Program-made: the position numbers and the translations under genes
NCBI GenBank assembly: GCA_020444165.1
Contig: JAHLLK010000001.1
Coordinates: 129,908-193,907, forward strand
DNA from: Deltaproteobacteria bacterium
GTDB taxonomy: Bacteria; Desulfobacterota; Desulfarculia; Desulfarculales; Desulfarculaceae
DNA length: 64,000 nt
Reading direction: 5' to 3'
Notes under the pieces: generated by a model
What the model was told of the DNA's origin: nothing
The model's database searches: none
The model's input: only the letters and a program-made list of their open reading frames with translations
In this document: piece by piece, positions 52,185 through 60,624 of the stretch
How the letters are laid out: the number at the start of each line of letters is the position of its first letter
Numbering within the stretch: position 1 is the first letter of the stretch

Positions 52185-54107
52185 TCAACGGGCCGCGTTC
52201 AGGGCGCCGCCGGCCACCAGATGTTCCCGTTGGCGCGGCGAGACTTCCAGAATGGTCATGAGGCGCCGTCCGCCCACCTCCACCGGGATCTCGGTGGCGC
52301 CGCCGGCCACCAGCTCCCGCACCCCGGGGTAGGTCACCGGCTCCCCCAGGCGGCACAGGTCATAGTCCGCGGGGTTGGCGAAGACGAGCGGCAGGATGCC
52401 GAAGTTGCAGAGGTTGGCCTTGTGGATGCGCGCGAAGCTCTTGACGATCTTGGCCCGCACCCCCAGAAAGCGGGGGGCCAGGGCCGCGTGCTCCCGGCTG
52501 GAGCCCTGGCCGTAATTCTCGCCTCCCACCACGGTCACCCGGCCGGCCTCCCGGGCCCGGGCGGGGAATCCGGGGTCCAGGCGGGAGAACACGTACTCGC
52601 TGATGGCCGCGATGTTGGACCTGAGGGGCAGGATCTGGGCCCCGGCCGGCATGATGCCGTCGGTGGAGATGTCGTCGCCCACCACCATGCCCACCACGGT
52701 CTCCAAGGTGTCCGGCAGGGCGTCGAAGGTGGGCAGCGGCATGATGTTGGGACCCCGGACCACCTCGGTCCCGGCCAGGGCCGGCGAGGGCGCGGCCAGG
52801 GAGCCGTCGTCCACCAGGTAGCGCTCCGGGTCCGTTACCGCGGGGTAGCTCATCTCCTCGCCCAGGTCCCGGGGATCGGTGATGACCCCCCGGAGCGCCG
52901 CGGCCGCGGCGGTCTCGGGCGAGCAGAGGTAGACCTGGTCGTCCTTGGTGCCGGAGCGGCCCGGGAAGTTGCGGGGGAAAGTCCGCAGGCTCACCTGGCC
53001 CGTGCCCGGGGCCTGGCCCATGCCGATGCAGCCCAGGCAGCCCGGCTCGTGCACCCGGGCTCCGGCCGAGAGGAGGGCGGCCAACCCGCCGTGGGCGGCC
53101 ACGTTCAACAGCACCTGCTTGGAACCGGGGTTGATGTTGAACTCGGTGCGCGGGTGGTGCTGATGCCCCTCCAGGATGCGCGCGGTGACCATGAGGTCGC
53201 GGAAGGAGGAGTTGACGCTGGAGCCCACGATGACCTGGTGCACCTCCCGGCCGGCCACCTCGGAGACGGGCTTCACGTTGCCCGGCGAGGTGGGACAGGC
53301 GATGAGGGGCACCAGGCTGGCGAGGTCGATCTCGTCCTCCTCGTCGTAGGTCGCCCCGGGGTCGGCGGCCAGCTCCCGCCACGCGCTGCCCCGGCCCTGG
53401 GCCTCCAGATAGGCCCGGGTGCGGCTGTCCGAGGGGAAGACCGAGCTGGTGGCTCCCAGCTCGGTGCCCATGTTGCCGATGGTCTCCCGGTCCGTGGCCG
53501 AAAGGCTGGCCACCCCGGGGCCGTGATACTCCACCACCTTGCCCACGCAGTTCTTCACCCCGTAGCGCCTGAGCAGCTCCAGGATCACGTCCTTGGCGCT
53601 GACCCAGGGCGCCAGCTCGCCCAACAGACGCACCCCCAAGACCTTGGGGCAGGGCAGGTGATAGGGCTGCCCGGCCATGGCCAGGGCCACGTCCAGCCCG
53701 CCGGCCCCGATGGCCAGCATGGACACGCCGGCCGCCCCGGGGGAGTGGCTGTCCGCGCCCAACAGGGTCTTGCCCGGCGCGCCCAGGCGCTCCATGTGCA
53801 CCTGATGGCTGATGCCGTTGCCGGGAGGGCTGAAATACAGGCCGTAGCGCGCCGCGGCGGTGCGCAGATACACGTGGTCGTCGGCGTTCTTGAAATCGGT
53901 CTGCAAGAGGTTGTGGTCCACGTACTGGCAGGCCACCTCCGCGGCCACGCGCTCCACGCCCAGGGCCTCGAACTCCAGCATGGCCATGGTGCCGGTGGCG
54001 TCCTGCAACAGGGTGTGGTCGATTTTGAGGCCGATCTCCTGCCCGGGGATCAGCTCCCCGGACACCAGATGGGCCGCGAGAATTTTATGGGTCAGGTTTT
54101 GGGCCAT
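52185..54107 (-). CDS. Aconitate hydratase (short, Aquifex-type) with one altered cluster cysteine
   Basis: A 640-residue enzyme interconverting citrate and isocitrate via a [4Fe-4S] cluster. Substrate and catalytic motifs are LLGADSHSPGAAGVSM, TFPRNFPGRSG and YGQGSSREHAAL, and the C-terminal swivel domain follows as usual. Two cluster cysteines are in EPGCLGCIGMG (Cys357, Cys360). The third, normally in the motif GSCTNSS, is replaced: the sequence is VGSSVNSSFRDL, with Ser297 encoded by AGC. Whether this Ser is shared by its close family is unknown to me. The short length fits the TIGR01342-type enzymes rather than the 890-residue AcnA. It precedes citrate synthase on the same strand. Confidence 0.92.
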   Translation of the reverse strand: MAQNLTHKILAAHLVSGELIPGQEIGLKIDHTLLQDATGTMAMLEFEALGVERVAAEVACQYVDHNLLQTDFKNADDHVYLRTAAARYGLYFSPPGNGISHQVHMERLGAPGKTLLGADSHSPGAAGVSMLAIGAGGLDVALAMAGQPYHLPCPKVLGVRLLGELAPWVSAKDVILELLRRYGVKNCVGKVVEYHGPGVASLSATDRETIGNMGTELGATSSVFPSDSRTRAYLEAQGRGSAWRELAADPGATYDEEDEIDLASLVPLIACPTSPGNVKPVSEVAGREVHQVIVGSSVNSSFRDLMVTARILEGHQHHPRTEFNINPGSKQVLLNVAAHGGLAALLSAGARVHEPGCLGCIGMGQAPGTGQVSLRTFPRNFPGRSGTKDDQVYLCSPETAAAAALRGVITDPRDLGEEMSYPAVTDPERYLVDDGSLAAPSPALAGTEVVRGPNIMPLPTFDALPDTLETVVGMVVGDDISTDGIMPAGAQILPLRSNIAAISEYVFSRLDPGFPARAREAGRVTVVGGENYGQGSSREHAALAPRFLGVRAKIVKSFARIHKANLCNFGILPLVFANPADYDLCRLGEPVTYPGVRELVAGGATEIPVEVGGRRLMTILEVSPRQREHLVAGGALNAAR

Positions 54108-54346
54108 GGGGGCTGACCTTTACTTAAAAAAAGGAAGCCTGGGCTCCCAAAGTTGCTGGGGATACGCGCCCCTGGGGGAAAAAAGCGAGAAAAGGCGGGT
54201 TGCCGTGTCCTTACTAAATTTGAGCACGGGGCCGGAGGGGCTGTCAAACCCCATAGTGCCCGGGCGTGGAAAAGGAGAGGCCGGCAACCTGACGGACTGG
54301 CAGGCTGTTTTTTCAACAGGCTGCCAGTAAAATCCATGAAGTTGCC

Positions 54347-54667
54347 AGCCCGGAAATTTCATGAAGACCGGGCGTCCGGCTGCGCCAGACGCCCGCCGGC
54401 TGCGCCCACGGCCTTCGTTCCAACCGCGACGTAGCTGCACCCATATGGCTTACAAAGGCCGTCCCTGGCCCGTCCCAGGCCGTTTATCAACATCCCGGGC
54501 TACGCCTCTCGGTTGGCGCTTGTCCGTCGCCTTGCCGGCCGCCATCTGGCTGTGCCGGTTCAGGTGACAAAACGTGCCCCGCCAAATGGGAGAATGTTGG
54601 TTTAAAACTTGAGCCAAATCAGTCTGTTGTCGAGGTGACCACCCGGCCGCCATGAAATATCCGGGCT
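54347..54667 (+). repeat. MITE-like dispersed element, copy 3 (with internal insertion)
   Basis: Ends are AGCCCGGAAATTTCATG and CATGAAATATCCGGGCT, inverted with one mismatch. The interior matches copy 1 (GGGCGTC/GACGCCC hairpin, CAACCGCGACGTAGC...GGCTACGCCTCTCGGTTG, CAGGTGACAAAACG), but about 60 bases are inserted in the hairpin loop between GTAGC and GGCTACG. Confidence 0.8.
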
Positions 54668-54719
54668 GGGGGGTTTGGGGGAGAATCAGCGGGGTCCCCG
54701 GAAAAGCGCAGCTTTTCTG

Positions 54720-54761
54720 GGGTGCAAACCCCTTTTTGTCCACCAAAAGGGGTTTGCACCC
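54720..54761. repeat. Perfect 17-bp inverted repeat
   Basis: GGGTGCAAACCCCTTTT (54720-54736) and AAAAGGGGTTTGCACCC (54745-54761) pair perfectly over an 8-base loop TGTCCACC. It resembles a terminator stem, but no gene ends beside it on either strand. Confidence 0.7.
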
Positions 54762-54782
54762 AACTCTTCCCGTTTTTCTAGC

Positions 54783-54940
54783 AGTATGTTGAAAAAGTCC
54801 CTCCATGGCCTTTTCAACCAAACTTGACAAAAGCGTGGTTTTGTCAAGTTTGGCAAATTGCTTGCTTTTTCAAAGCAGCGCAATTTGGCGCGCCGTCCCT
54901 GGCGCGCCTAGCAGGCTGTTTTTCAACAGCCTGCTAGGAT
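54783..54940. repeat. AGCAGGCTG-type intergenic palindrome, copy 2
   Basis: The block repeats the order of 50800-50948 and ends with CTAGCAGGCTGTT/AACAGCCTGCTAG, a perfect 13-bp hairpin at 54908-54937. GGCGCGCC occurs twice just before it. The final hairpin may act as the terminator of korB, although no T-run follows on that strand. Confidence 0.65.
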
Positions 54941-54942
54941 TT

Positions 54943-55746
54943 TTATGCCGGCGGCCGCTCGTAGAGGATGCCCATGCTGTCCTCGTCGGTGAGCGCCAGG
55001 TTCAGAGCGGCCTGGCGGTCGTGGCGGTCGTGTTCCGGGGACACGGGCTTCACCCGGGCCTTAAGGTTCTTCCAGGTCTTGAAGCTCTTGTCGAAAGTCA
55101 CGCAGGAGCTGTACATGTGGAAGATGGCAAAGCCCGGATGGTTGACCCCGGCCAGCAGTTCCTCGGCCATGCCGTCCACGTCGCCCGCGAACCCTCGGGC
55201 CACGAACCCCGCCCCATAGGCCAGGGCCAGGAGGCTGGCGTTCAGGGGCTGGTCCACCGTGCCCTGGGGCGAGGCCTTGGTGGTGAAGCCCACCGGCGAG
55301 GAAGGCGAGGGCTGGCCCTTGGTCAAGCCGTAGATGGAGTTGTCAAACAGCACGTAGTTGATGTCGATGTCCCGCCGGGCGGCGTGGGGCAGGTGCCCGC
55401 CGCCAATGCCCAGGCCGTCGCCGTCGCCCCCCACCGCGAACACGGTGAGCTCCGGGTTGGCCAGCTTCAGGCCGGTGGCCACCGGCAGGGTGCGGCCGTG
55501 CACCGTGTGCAGGCCGTAGGTGGCCGAGAAGAAGGGGTAGCGCCCGGCGCAGCCGATGCCCGAGACCACCACCACCTGGTGCAGGGGCCGCCCCAGGCGG
55601 CGGATGCACTCGTTGATGGCGAAGTGGATGCCGAAGTACCCGCAGCCCGGGCACCAGATGGGCAGGGCGTTGGAACGGACCTGGAAGCGGGCATCCGCCT
55701 GGACCTTGTCTATCTTTTCCGCCAGAACGCGGCCGGAGGTCTTCAT
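54943..55746 (-). CDS. korB: 2-oxoacid:ferredoxin oxidoreductase beta subunit
   Basis: A 267-residue thiamine-diphosphate-binding subunit. The N-terminal motif WCPGCGYFGIHFAINE binds part of the active site, and GGDGDGLGIGGGHLPHAARR is the TPP-Mg signature followed by the NSIYGLTKGQPSPSS segment. It belongs with the alpha subunit encoded four bases upstream (ATGA overlap). The likely substrate is 2-oxoglutarate given the citrate synthase-aconitase neighbourhood, but other 2-oxoacids are possible. No separate ferredoxin-domain (delta) subunit is present. Confidence 0.93.
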   Translation of the reverse strand: MKTSGRVLAEKIDKVQADARFQVRSNALPIWCPGCGYFGIHFAINECIRRLGRPLHQVVVVSGIGCAGRYPFFSATYGLHTVHGRTLPVATGLKLANPELTVFAVGGDGDGLGIGGGHLPHAARRDIDINYVLFDNSIYGLTKGQPSPSSPVGFTTKASPQGTVDQPLNASLLALAYGAGFVARGFAGDVDGMAEELLAGVNHPGFAIFHMYSSCVTFDKSFKTWKNLKARVKPVSPEHDRHDRQAALNLALTDEDSMGILYERPPA

Positions 55747-57518
55747 TTTTCGTCCACTCCCAGGATTTCCTTGATCTTGTTCAGAATGACCGTGGGGGAG
55801 ATAGGTACGCCGGTCACCAGATTCAGGCGGCTGGCCTCCTTGCGCTGCAAGTGGCCCAACAACACGGCCAACTGCCCCTCCAAGTTCAACTCCGGGATCA
55901 GCACCTGGTCTGCGCGGTGCAGGAAGCTCCGGATCACCTCGGCGTGGAAGGGGTAGAGGCTCACCACCTTCAGGGCGCCCACCGCGAGCCCCATTTCCCG
56001 GGCCATCTCCACCGCCTCCCAGACCGAGCCCCAGGTGCTGCCCCAGCTCATCACCCCCAGGGCCAGGGGCCCGTCCGGGCCGTGCACCTCCGGCGCCGGC
56101 AGCTCGCTCAGGGCGCCCAGGAGCTTGCGGCGCCGCTTCTGGCTCATGGCCATATGGTTGTCCGGGGCGTACTCCGGGTTGCCCCGCTCGGAGTGCTCCA
56201 GGCCGGTGGCCGCGTATTCAAAGCCCTCCATGCCCGGCAGGGCCCGAGGGGAGATGCCCGACTCGGTGAGGCGGTAGCGGAGATAGCCCTTCTGGTCCTC
56301 CGGCCCGGGGCGCACCGTGCCGTCGGCCAGGTCTTCGGCCGCCACCTTGGGCGGGGCCAGGTTTTCCACCCGGTTGTTCAGGTAGAAGTCCGACAAGACC
56401 ACCACCGGGGTCTGGAACTTTTCGGCCAGGCGGAAGGACTTGGCCACCAGGTCGAAACACTCGGCCACGCTGGTGGGGGCCAGGACGATGCGCGAGGAGT
56501 CGCCGGGCCCGCCGTATACCGCGGCCAACAGGTCGGACTGCTCGGTCTTGGTGGGCAGCCCGGTGGCCGGCCCGCCCCGCTGGGCGTCCACGATCACCGC
56601 CGGGGTCTCGCTCATGACTCCGTGGGTGATCAGCTCGGTCATCAGGGCGAAACCCGGCCCGCTGGTGGCGGTCATGGCCCGCGCCCCGCCAAAGAAGCTG
56701 CCCAGCACCGCACCGATGGCCGAGATCTCGTCCTCCATCTGCACCACCCGCCCGCCCTTTTTGGGCAGTTTCTTGGCCAGGTACTCCATGATGGGCGTGG
56801 CCGGGGTGATGGGGTAGCCGAAGTAGTTCTTGAGCCCGGCGGCCAGGGCCGCGTCGCCTACGGCCTGGTTGCCCGAAAGCAGGATCTTCTCGGGCCCCTC
56901 GGTCTGGGGCGGGGCGTCCAAGGGGTGGGGTTTGCGCTCGGCCAGCTCCCGGTTCAGATACTCATACCCGGCGTCGAAGCTCTTCTGGTTGGCGGCCAGG
57001 ACCTTTTCGCCCTTGGCCGAGAACTTGCCCTCGATGACCCGGTGGAACAGGTCGGGGTCCAGGCCGTACCAGGCGGCCAGGGCCCCCAGGGCGGCCAGGT
57101 TCTTGCCCCGGGAGCTGCCCGCCGCCGCGGTGGCCAGGTCCTGGAAGGGCACGCCCAACAGCTTCATGTCCGGGGTCACGTGGGCGGCCAGGGACTTGTC
57201 CTCGGGCAGGTGAGTGGGGGGCTGGTTGTCAAAGAACACCACCCCCGCCGGCGAGAGGAATGGCATGCGGGACAGGGACTGCTCGTCATCCAGGCTGATG
57301 AGCACGTCGGCCACGTCCTCCAGGGCCAACAGGCTGCGGTCGCTGAAGCGCGAGCGGGTCACGCAGCGCCCGAAGCCCCGGATCTCGGCGGGGTAGGAGT
57401 CAAAGGCCAGCACCGAGAAGCCGGCCAGGGACATGGCCTGGTTCAACATGCCGCCGGCCGCGATGGTGCCGTCGCCGGACATGCCGCAGATTTCGATGGT
57501 CAAGTCGACTTTCGCCAT
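55743..57518 (-). CDS. korA: 2-oxoacid:ferredoxin oxidoreductase fused gamma-alpha subunit
   Basis: A 591-residue subunit. Residues 1-190 form the gamma domain (EICGMSGDGTIAAGGMLNQA) and residues 210-590 the alpha domain (NYFGYPITPATPIMEYLAKK, then GAVLGSFFGGARAMTATSGP), an arrangement known for 2-oxoglutarate:ferredoxin oxidoreductases of several anaerobes. The YPITP and TATSGPG motifs contact the active-site TPP. It overlaps korB at its end and begins two bases after the flavoprotein gene. With korB it would produce (or consume) succinyl-CoA and CO2 with ferredoxin. Confidence 0.94.
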   Translation of the reverse strand: MAKVDLTIEICGMSGDGTIAAGGMLNQAMSLAGFSVLAFDSYPAEIRGFGRCVTRSRFSDRSLLALEDVADVLISLDDEQSLSRMPFLSPAGVVFFDNQPPTHLPEDKSLAAHVTPDMKLLGVPFQDLATAAAGSSRGKNLAALGALAAWYGLDPDLFHRVIEGKFSAKGEKVLAANQKSFDAGYEYLNRELAERKPHPLDAPPQTEGPEKILLSGNQAVGDAALAAGLKNYFGYPITPATPIMEYLAKKLPKKGGRVVQMEDEISAIGAVLGSFFGGARAMTATSGPGFALMTELITHGVMSETPAVIVDAQRGGPATGLPTKTEQSDLLAAVYGGPGDSSRIVLAPTSVAECFDLVAKSFRLAEKFQTPVVVLSDFYLNNRVENLAPPKVAAEDLADGTVRPGPEDQKGYLRYRLTESGISPRALPGMEGFEYAATGLEHSERGNPEYAPDNHMAMSQKRRRKLLGALSELPAPEVHGPDGPLALGVMSWGSTWGSVWEAVEMAREMGLAVGALKVVSLYPFHAEVIRSFLHRADQVLIPELNLEGQLAVLLGHLQRKEASRLNLVTGVPISPTVILNKIKEILGVDEK

Positions 57519-57519
57519 C

Positions 57520-58536
57520 TCAGTACTCCACCCACCACGAGGTGTTGGCGCTGACCCCCTCGTCGCAGAAGATGTCCTTGGCCGGCACGTCCACCTGGTG
57601 GCAGGCGCCGGCCAGGTTTTCCGCCGCGATCCGGCCCAAGCTAACCGCGTTGTCGTGGCCGATGGACACCCAGTAATCCCGGAGGTCGGGGTGATAGACC
57701 TGGGCGCAGTCGCCGGCCGCGTAAACCGGGCCGGCCCCGGTAGACAGGCATTGGTCCACCAGGACGCCGCGCTCCAGGCGGAGCCCGCTGCCGGCCAGGA
57801 AGCCCACGTCGGGCACCAGGCCGAAGAAGGCGCCCACGAGGTTTACGGTGACCTCCACCTGGTCGGTCATCACGGTGAGGCGGTTGCCGCCGGACTGGTA
57901 CACCAGTTTCAGGCGGCCGGGCACCACCTCCACTCCCCGCCCGGTCAGGGAGCGGGCCGCGTGGCCCACCATTTCCGGCCGGCAGCGGAGGGGCCAGAAG
58001 GCCTCGGGGGTGAACACGAAGAACACCTGTTTGCCCATTTTGAGCAGCGCCCGGGCAAAGGCGAAAGAGGTGAGGTCGCCACCCACCAGGAGCACGCTCT
58101 GGGCGCCGGCCAGGCGGTCCTTCCACACTTGGGCTTGGGCCAGGGTCTTCAGGGGGAGCATGAGCCCCGCGAAGTTCCAAAAGGGCTCCGGGACGCGGGG
58201 CCGGCCGCCCACGGCCAGGATCAAGCCGGTGAAGGTGATCAACTCCTTGTGCTCCATGACCAACTGACGGCCGGCCAAATCCAGGCCGGCCACCTTCTGG
58301 CCCAGCCGGAGCTTGATCTCCCTGTCCGTGAAAAGGGAAACCGGCTGGGCGGTCAGCTCGTCCTGGCTCAGGCCCCCGGCGATGAACTCGGGCAGGAGGT
58401 TGGGGCGGTAGCCCGGCCGGGGCTCCTGGCTGATCAGGGTGATCCGGGCCTCGGGCAGCTTTTCCCGCAGGGTCAGGGCGGCGTAGCGGCCGGCCGGTCC
58501 GCCGCCCACCACCAGGTAATGCTCTGGAGCCTTCAT
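57520..58536 (-). CDS. FAD-dependent pyridine nucleotide-disulfide-type oxidoreductase
   Basis: A 338-residue flavoprotein with an N-terminal FAD-binding motif (LVVGGGPAGRYAALTLREKL), a second dinucleotide motif (SVLLVGGDLTSFAFARALLK) and the FAD-closing segment GPVYAAGDCAQVYHPDLRD. It lacks the CxxxxC redox disulfide. The GltD-like gene overlaps it by four bases upstream, and korA follows one base after its stop, so all four genes are a tight unit; it probably transfers electrons between NAD(P)H and the ferredoxin-linked enzyme. Exact partners unproven. Confidence 0.88.
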   Translation of the reverse strand: MKAPEHYLVVGGGPAGRYAALTLREKLPEARITLISQEPRPGYRPNLLPEFIAGGLSQDELTAQPVSLFTDREIKLRLGQKVAGLDLAGRQLVMEHKELITFTGLILAVGGRPRVPEPFWNFAGLMLPLKTLAQAQVWKDRLAGAQSVLLVGGDLTSFAFARALLKMGKQVFFVFTPEAFWPLRCRPEMVGHAARSLTGRGVEVVPGRLKLVYQSGGNRLTVMTDQVEVTVNLVGAFFGLVPDVGFLAGSGLRLERGVLVDQCLSTGAGPVYAAGDCAQVYHPDLRDYWVSIGHDNAVSLGRIAAENLAGACHQVDVPAKDIFCDEGVSANTSWWVEY

Positions 58537-60308
58537 GCTTGGCCTCCGTCCAACATCCGTTCCACCTCTTCCACCCGGGTCACGCTGATGCAGTCCACCG
58601 GGCAAACCCGCACGCACTCCCCACAGCGGATGCAGCGGGAGTTGTCGATGACCACGGCGGCCACCTCGCGCCACAGGGTGGTCTGGCGGTAGCCCACCAC
58701 CGCGCCGTCCTCGTTCAACTCCAGGGACGCCACCAGCTTGATGCAATCCCGGGGGGCCACGTCGATGCAGTAGCGGCAGTAGATGCAGCGGTTCATGTCT
58801 ATTTCATAATGCAGGTAGCAGAGATAGCAGCGCTGAGACTCGCTGTGGGCCTCCGCGGGCGCCAGCCCCTTCTCCACCTCGTGGGTGTAGGCGCTCAGGC
58901 GTGCGGCCAGGGGCTCCAGAGTGGGCATCTCCTGGCGGGGGAGATAGTCCCAGGTGCGCGAGCGGTCGGTGAGCACCGTGTCTTCCATGGCCACCGCGGC
59001 TTCGCGGAACTTGCGCCCGGCCAGGTGGCGGGCCAGGGCCTCGGCGGCCCGGCGGCCAGCGGCGACGGCCTCGATGACCGTGGCGGGACCGGTGAGGAAG
59101 TCCCCGCAGACGTAGAGGTTTTCCGTCTCGGCCGCGGCCAGTCCCGGACCCTGGTCCGTACGTTTGCCGCCCGACAGGCCCAGGTCCTCGGCGTGCTGGC
59201 CCGTGGCCACGATCACCGTGTCCGCCTCCAGGGTGAACTCGCTGTCCGGGATGGGCTCCACCTTTTGGCGGCCGCTGGCCGGGTCCCTGGCCAGATGGGT
59301 CCGCAGGAACTCCACCCCGCTGAGCGAGCCTTCCCCCAAAATGCGCGCGGCGGTGAGGAGCGACTCAAAGACGATGCCCTCCTTCTTGGCCTCGTGGATC
59401 TCGTCCCGGGTGACCTTGAGGTCGTGCTCGGTGCGCCGGAGGCAGATGGAGATCTCCTCGGCCCCCAGGCGGAGCGCGGTGCGGGCGCAGTCAAAGGCGG
59501 TGAACCCGGCCCCCAACACCAACACCCGCCGGCCCACGGCCGGGGGATTCCCGGCGTTGACCGCCATCATGAACTCCAGGCCCGAGAGCACGCCCTCCAA
59601 ATCCTCGCCCGGCACCTTCAGGCGGTTGGCCCGGTAGCACCCCGCGGCCACCAGCACCGCGTCGTGGTGGGCCAAAAGCTCGGTCGTGGTGACGTCCCGG
59701 CCCAACTTGACCCCATACTCCACCCGCACCCCCAGGCGCAGGATGGCGTTTATCTCCGCCGACAGGATCTCCCGGGGCAGGCGGAACTCGGGGATGCCAA
59801 AGGCCAGCATGCCGCCGGGGCTCTCCAGGGCCTCGTAGATGGTCACCCCGAAGCCCAGGGTGGCCAGGTCGTGGGCCGCGGCCAGGCCGGCCGGACCGGC
59901 CCCCACCACGCCCACGGTCTGGTTGCGGGGGGCGTAGAGCCGCTGCTCATAACAGGCGCCCGCGGGCCGCAAATCGGCGGCGGCCCGTTTCAGGTGGCAG
60001 ATGTTCACCGGCTGGCCCAGCTCCTTCTCGCCGTGGCGGCAGGAGTCCTCGCAGGGACGGGAGCAGATGCGGCCCAACACGCCGGGGAACAGGTTGACCT
60101 GGCGGTTCAGCTCGTAGGACAGCGCGTAGTCGCCCTCGAACCCGGCCCGGATATAGGCCGGGACGTTGGTCCGGGCCGGGCAGGCCCGTTGGCAGGGCAC
60201 GTTCAGCCCCATGTAGTGAAAGTCGGCCGGGTCGGTGGAGTAGACCACCTCCGAACTGCCGGAGGGGGACGCCGCCGGGGGTCGGCCGCTGTTTTCCTTG
60301 CCGGTCAT
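58533..60308 (-). CDS. GltD-like NAD(P)-binding iron-sulfur flavoprotein with C-terminal ferredoxin domain
   Basis: A 591-residue protein. Residues 25-120 are the Cys-rich N-terminal domain of glutamate synthase small subunits (LNVPCQRACPARTNVPAYI, then GRICSRPCEDSCRHGE). Residues 130-440 hold two dinucleotide sites (GVVGAGPAGLAAAHDLATLG and RVLVLGAGFTAFDCARTALR). The C terminus carries cysteine clusters for iron-sulfur centres (CIYCRYCIDVAPRDC and CIRCGECVRVCPVDC). The fusion of a GltD-like core to ferredoxin domains suggests NAD(P)H-ferredoxin electron exchange rather than glutamate synthesis; GltB is absent. ATG 60308 has GGGAGGG five bases before it and is preferred over ATG 60323. Confidence 0.92.
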   Translation of the reverse strand: MTGKENSGRPPAASPSGSSEVVYSTDPADFHYMGLNVPCQRACPARTNVPAYIRAGFEGDYALSYELNRQVNLFPGVLGRICSRPCEDSCRHGEKELGQPVNICHLKRAAADLRPAGACYEQRLYAPRNQTVGVVGAGPAGLAAAHDLATLGFGVTIYEALESPGGMLAFGIPEFRLPREILSAEINAILRLGVRVEYGVKLGRDVTTTELLAHHDAVLVAAGCYRANRLKVPGEDLEGVLSGLEFMMAVNAGNPPAVGRRVLVLGAGFTAFDCARTALRLGAEEISICLRRTEHDLKVTRDEIHEAKKEGIVFESLLTAARILGEGSLSGVEFLRTHLARDPASGRQKVEPIPDSEFTLEADTVIVATGQHAEDLGLSGGKRTDQGPGLAAAETENLYVCGDFLTGPATVIEAVAAGRRAAEALARHLAGRKFREAAVAMEDTVLTDRSRTWDYLPRQEMPTLEPLAARLSAYTHEVEKGLAPAEAHSESQRCYLCYLHYEIDMNRCIYCRYCIDVAPRDCIKLVASLELNEDGAVVGYRQTTLWREVAAVVIDNSRCIRCGECVRVCPVDCISVTRVEEVERMLDGGQA

Positions 60309-60624
60309 TAAGACCCTCCCCATGGCCCCACGGGCCGGGTTAGAGGGAAATGAATAACGATATTTTACTTTTAGCCAACCGAATCCTGATGATTTTCATG
60401 ATACGCGTCCCTCCCGGGGAGGCGCAAACTATTTTCCCCCCGGGCTCCCGCGCCGCGCCGGCCCCGCCGCGGGTGGGGTCATACCCACCCCCATTTGAGG
60501 CGCGGCCTTTATTTACGTGGCGGGCGCGATCATTTAAAGTAGCAATAAAGGGTGCCCTGCGACCCCCGGACGGAAGCCGCCCTCCGCCGGGAAAACGCTC
60601 ATTTTTTAGGCTGGAGATGCTGCC
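60309..60624. other. Divergent intergenic region
   Basis: No gene is supported in these 316 bases between the GltD-like gene and the CBS protein gene. AT-rich stretches at 60345-60375 and 60508-60550 could hold the two divergent promoters, but no -35/-10 pair stands out. Confidence 0.4.

Larger units (their letters stand above)
54108..54942. other. Repeat-filled 835-bp gap between aconitase and korB
   Basis: No gene is supported. The gap is almost entirely repeats: a CAGGCTGTTTTTTCAACAGG palindrome near 54301, MITE-like copy 3, a perfect 17-bp hairpin at 54720-54761, and an AGCAGGCTG-type block at 54783-54940. Any aconitase promoter should lie at 54108-54295 (minus strand), where nothing specific was recognised. 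Confidence 0.6.

Noticed and set aside
52173..54116. A 647-codon plus-strand frame over aconitase
   Set aside because: Antisense to the aconitase gene; Gly/His/Val-rich shadow with no recognisable domain.
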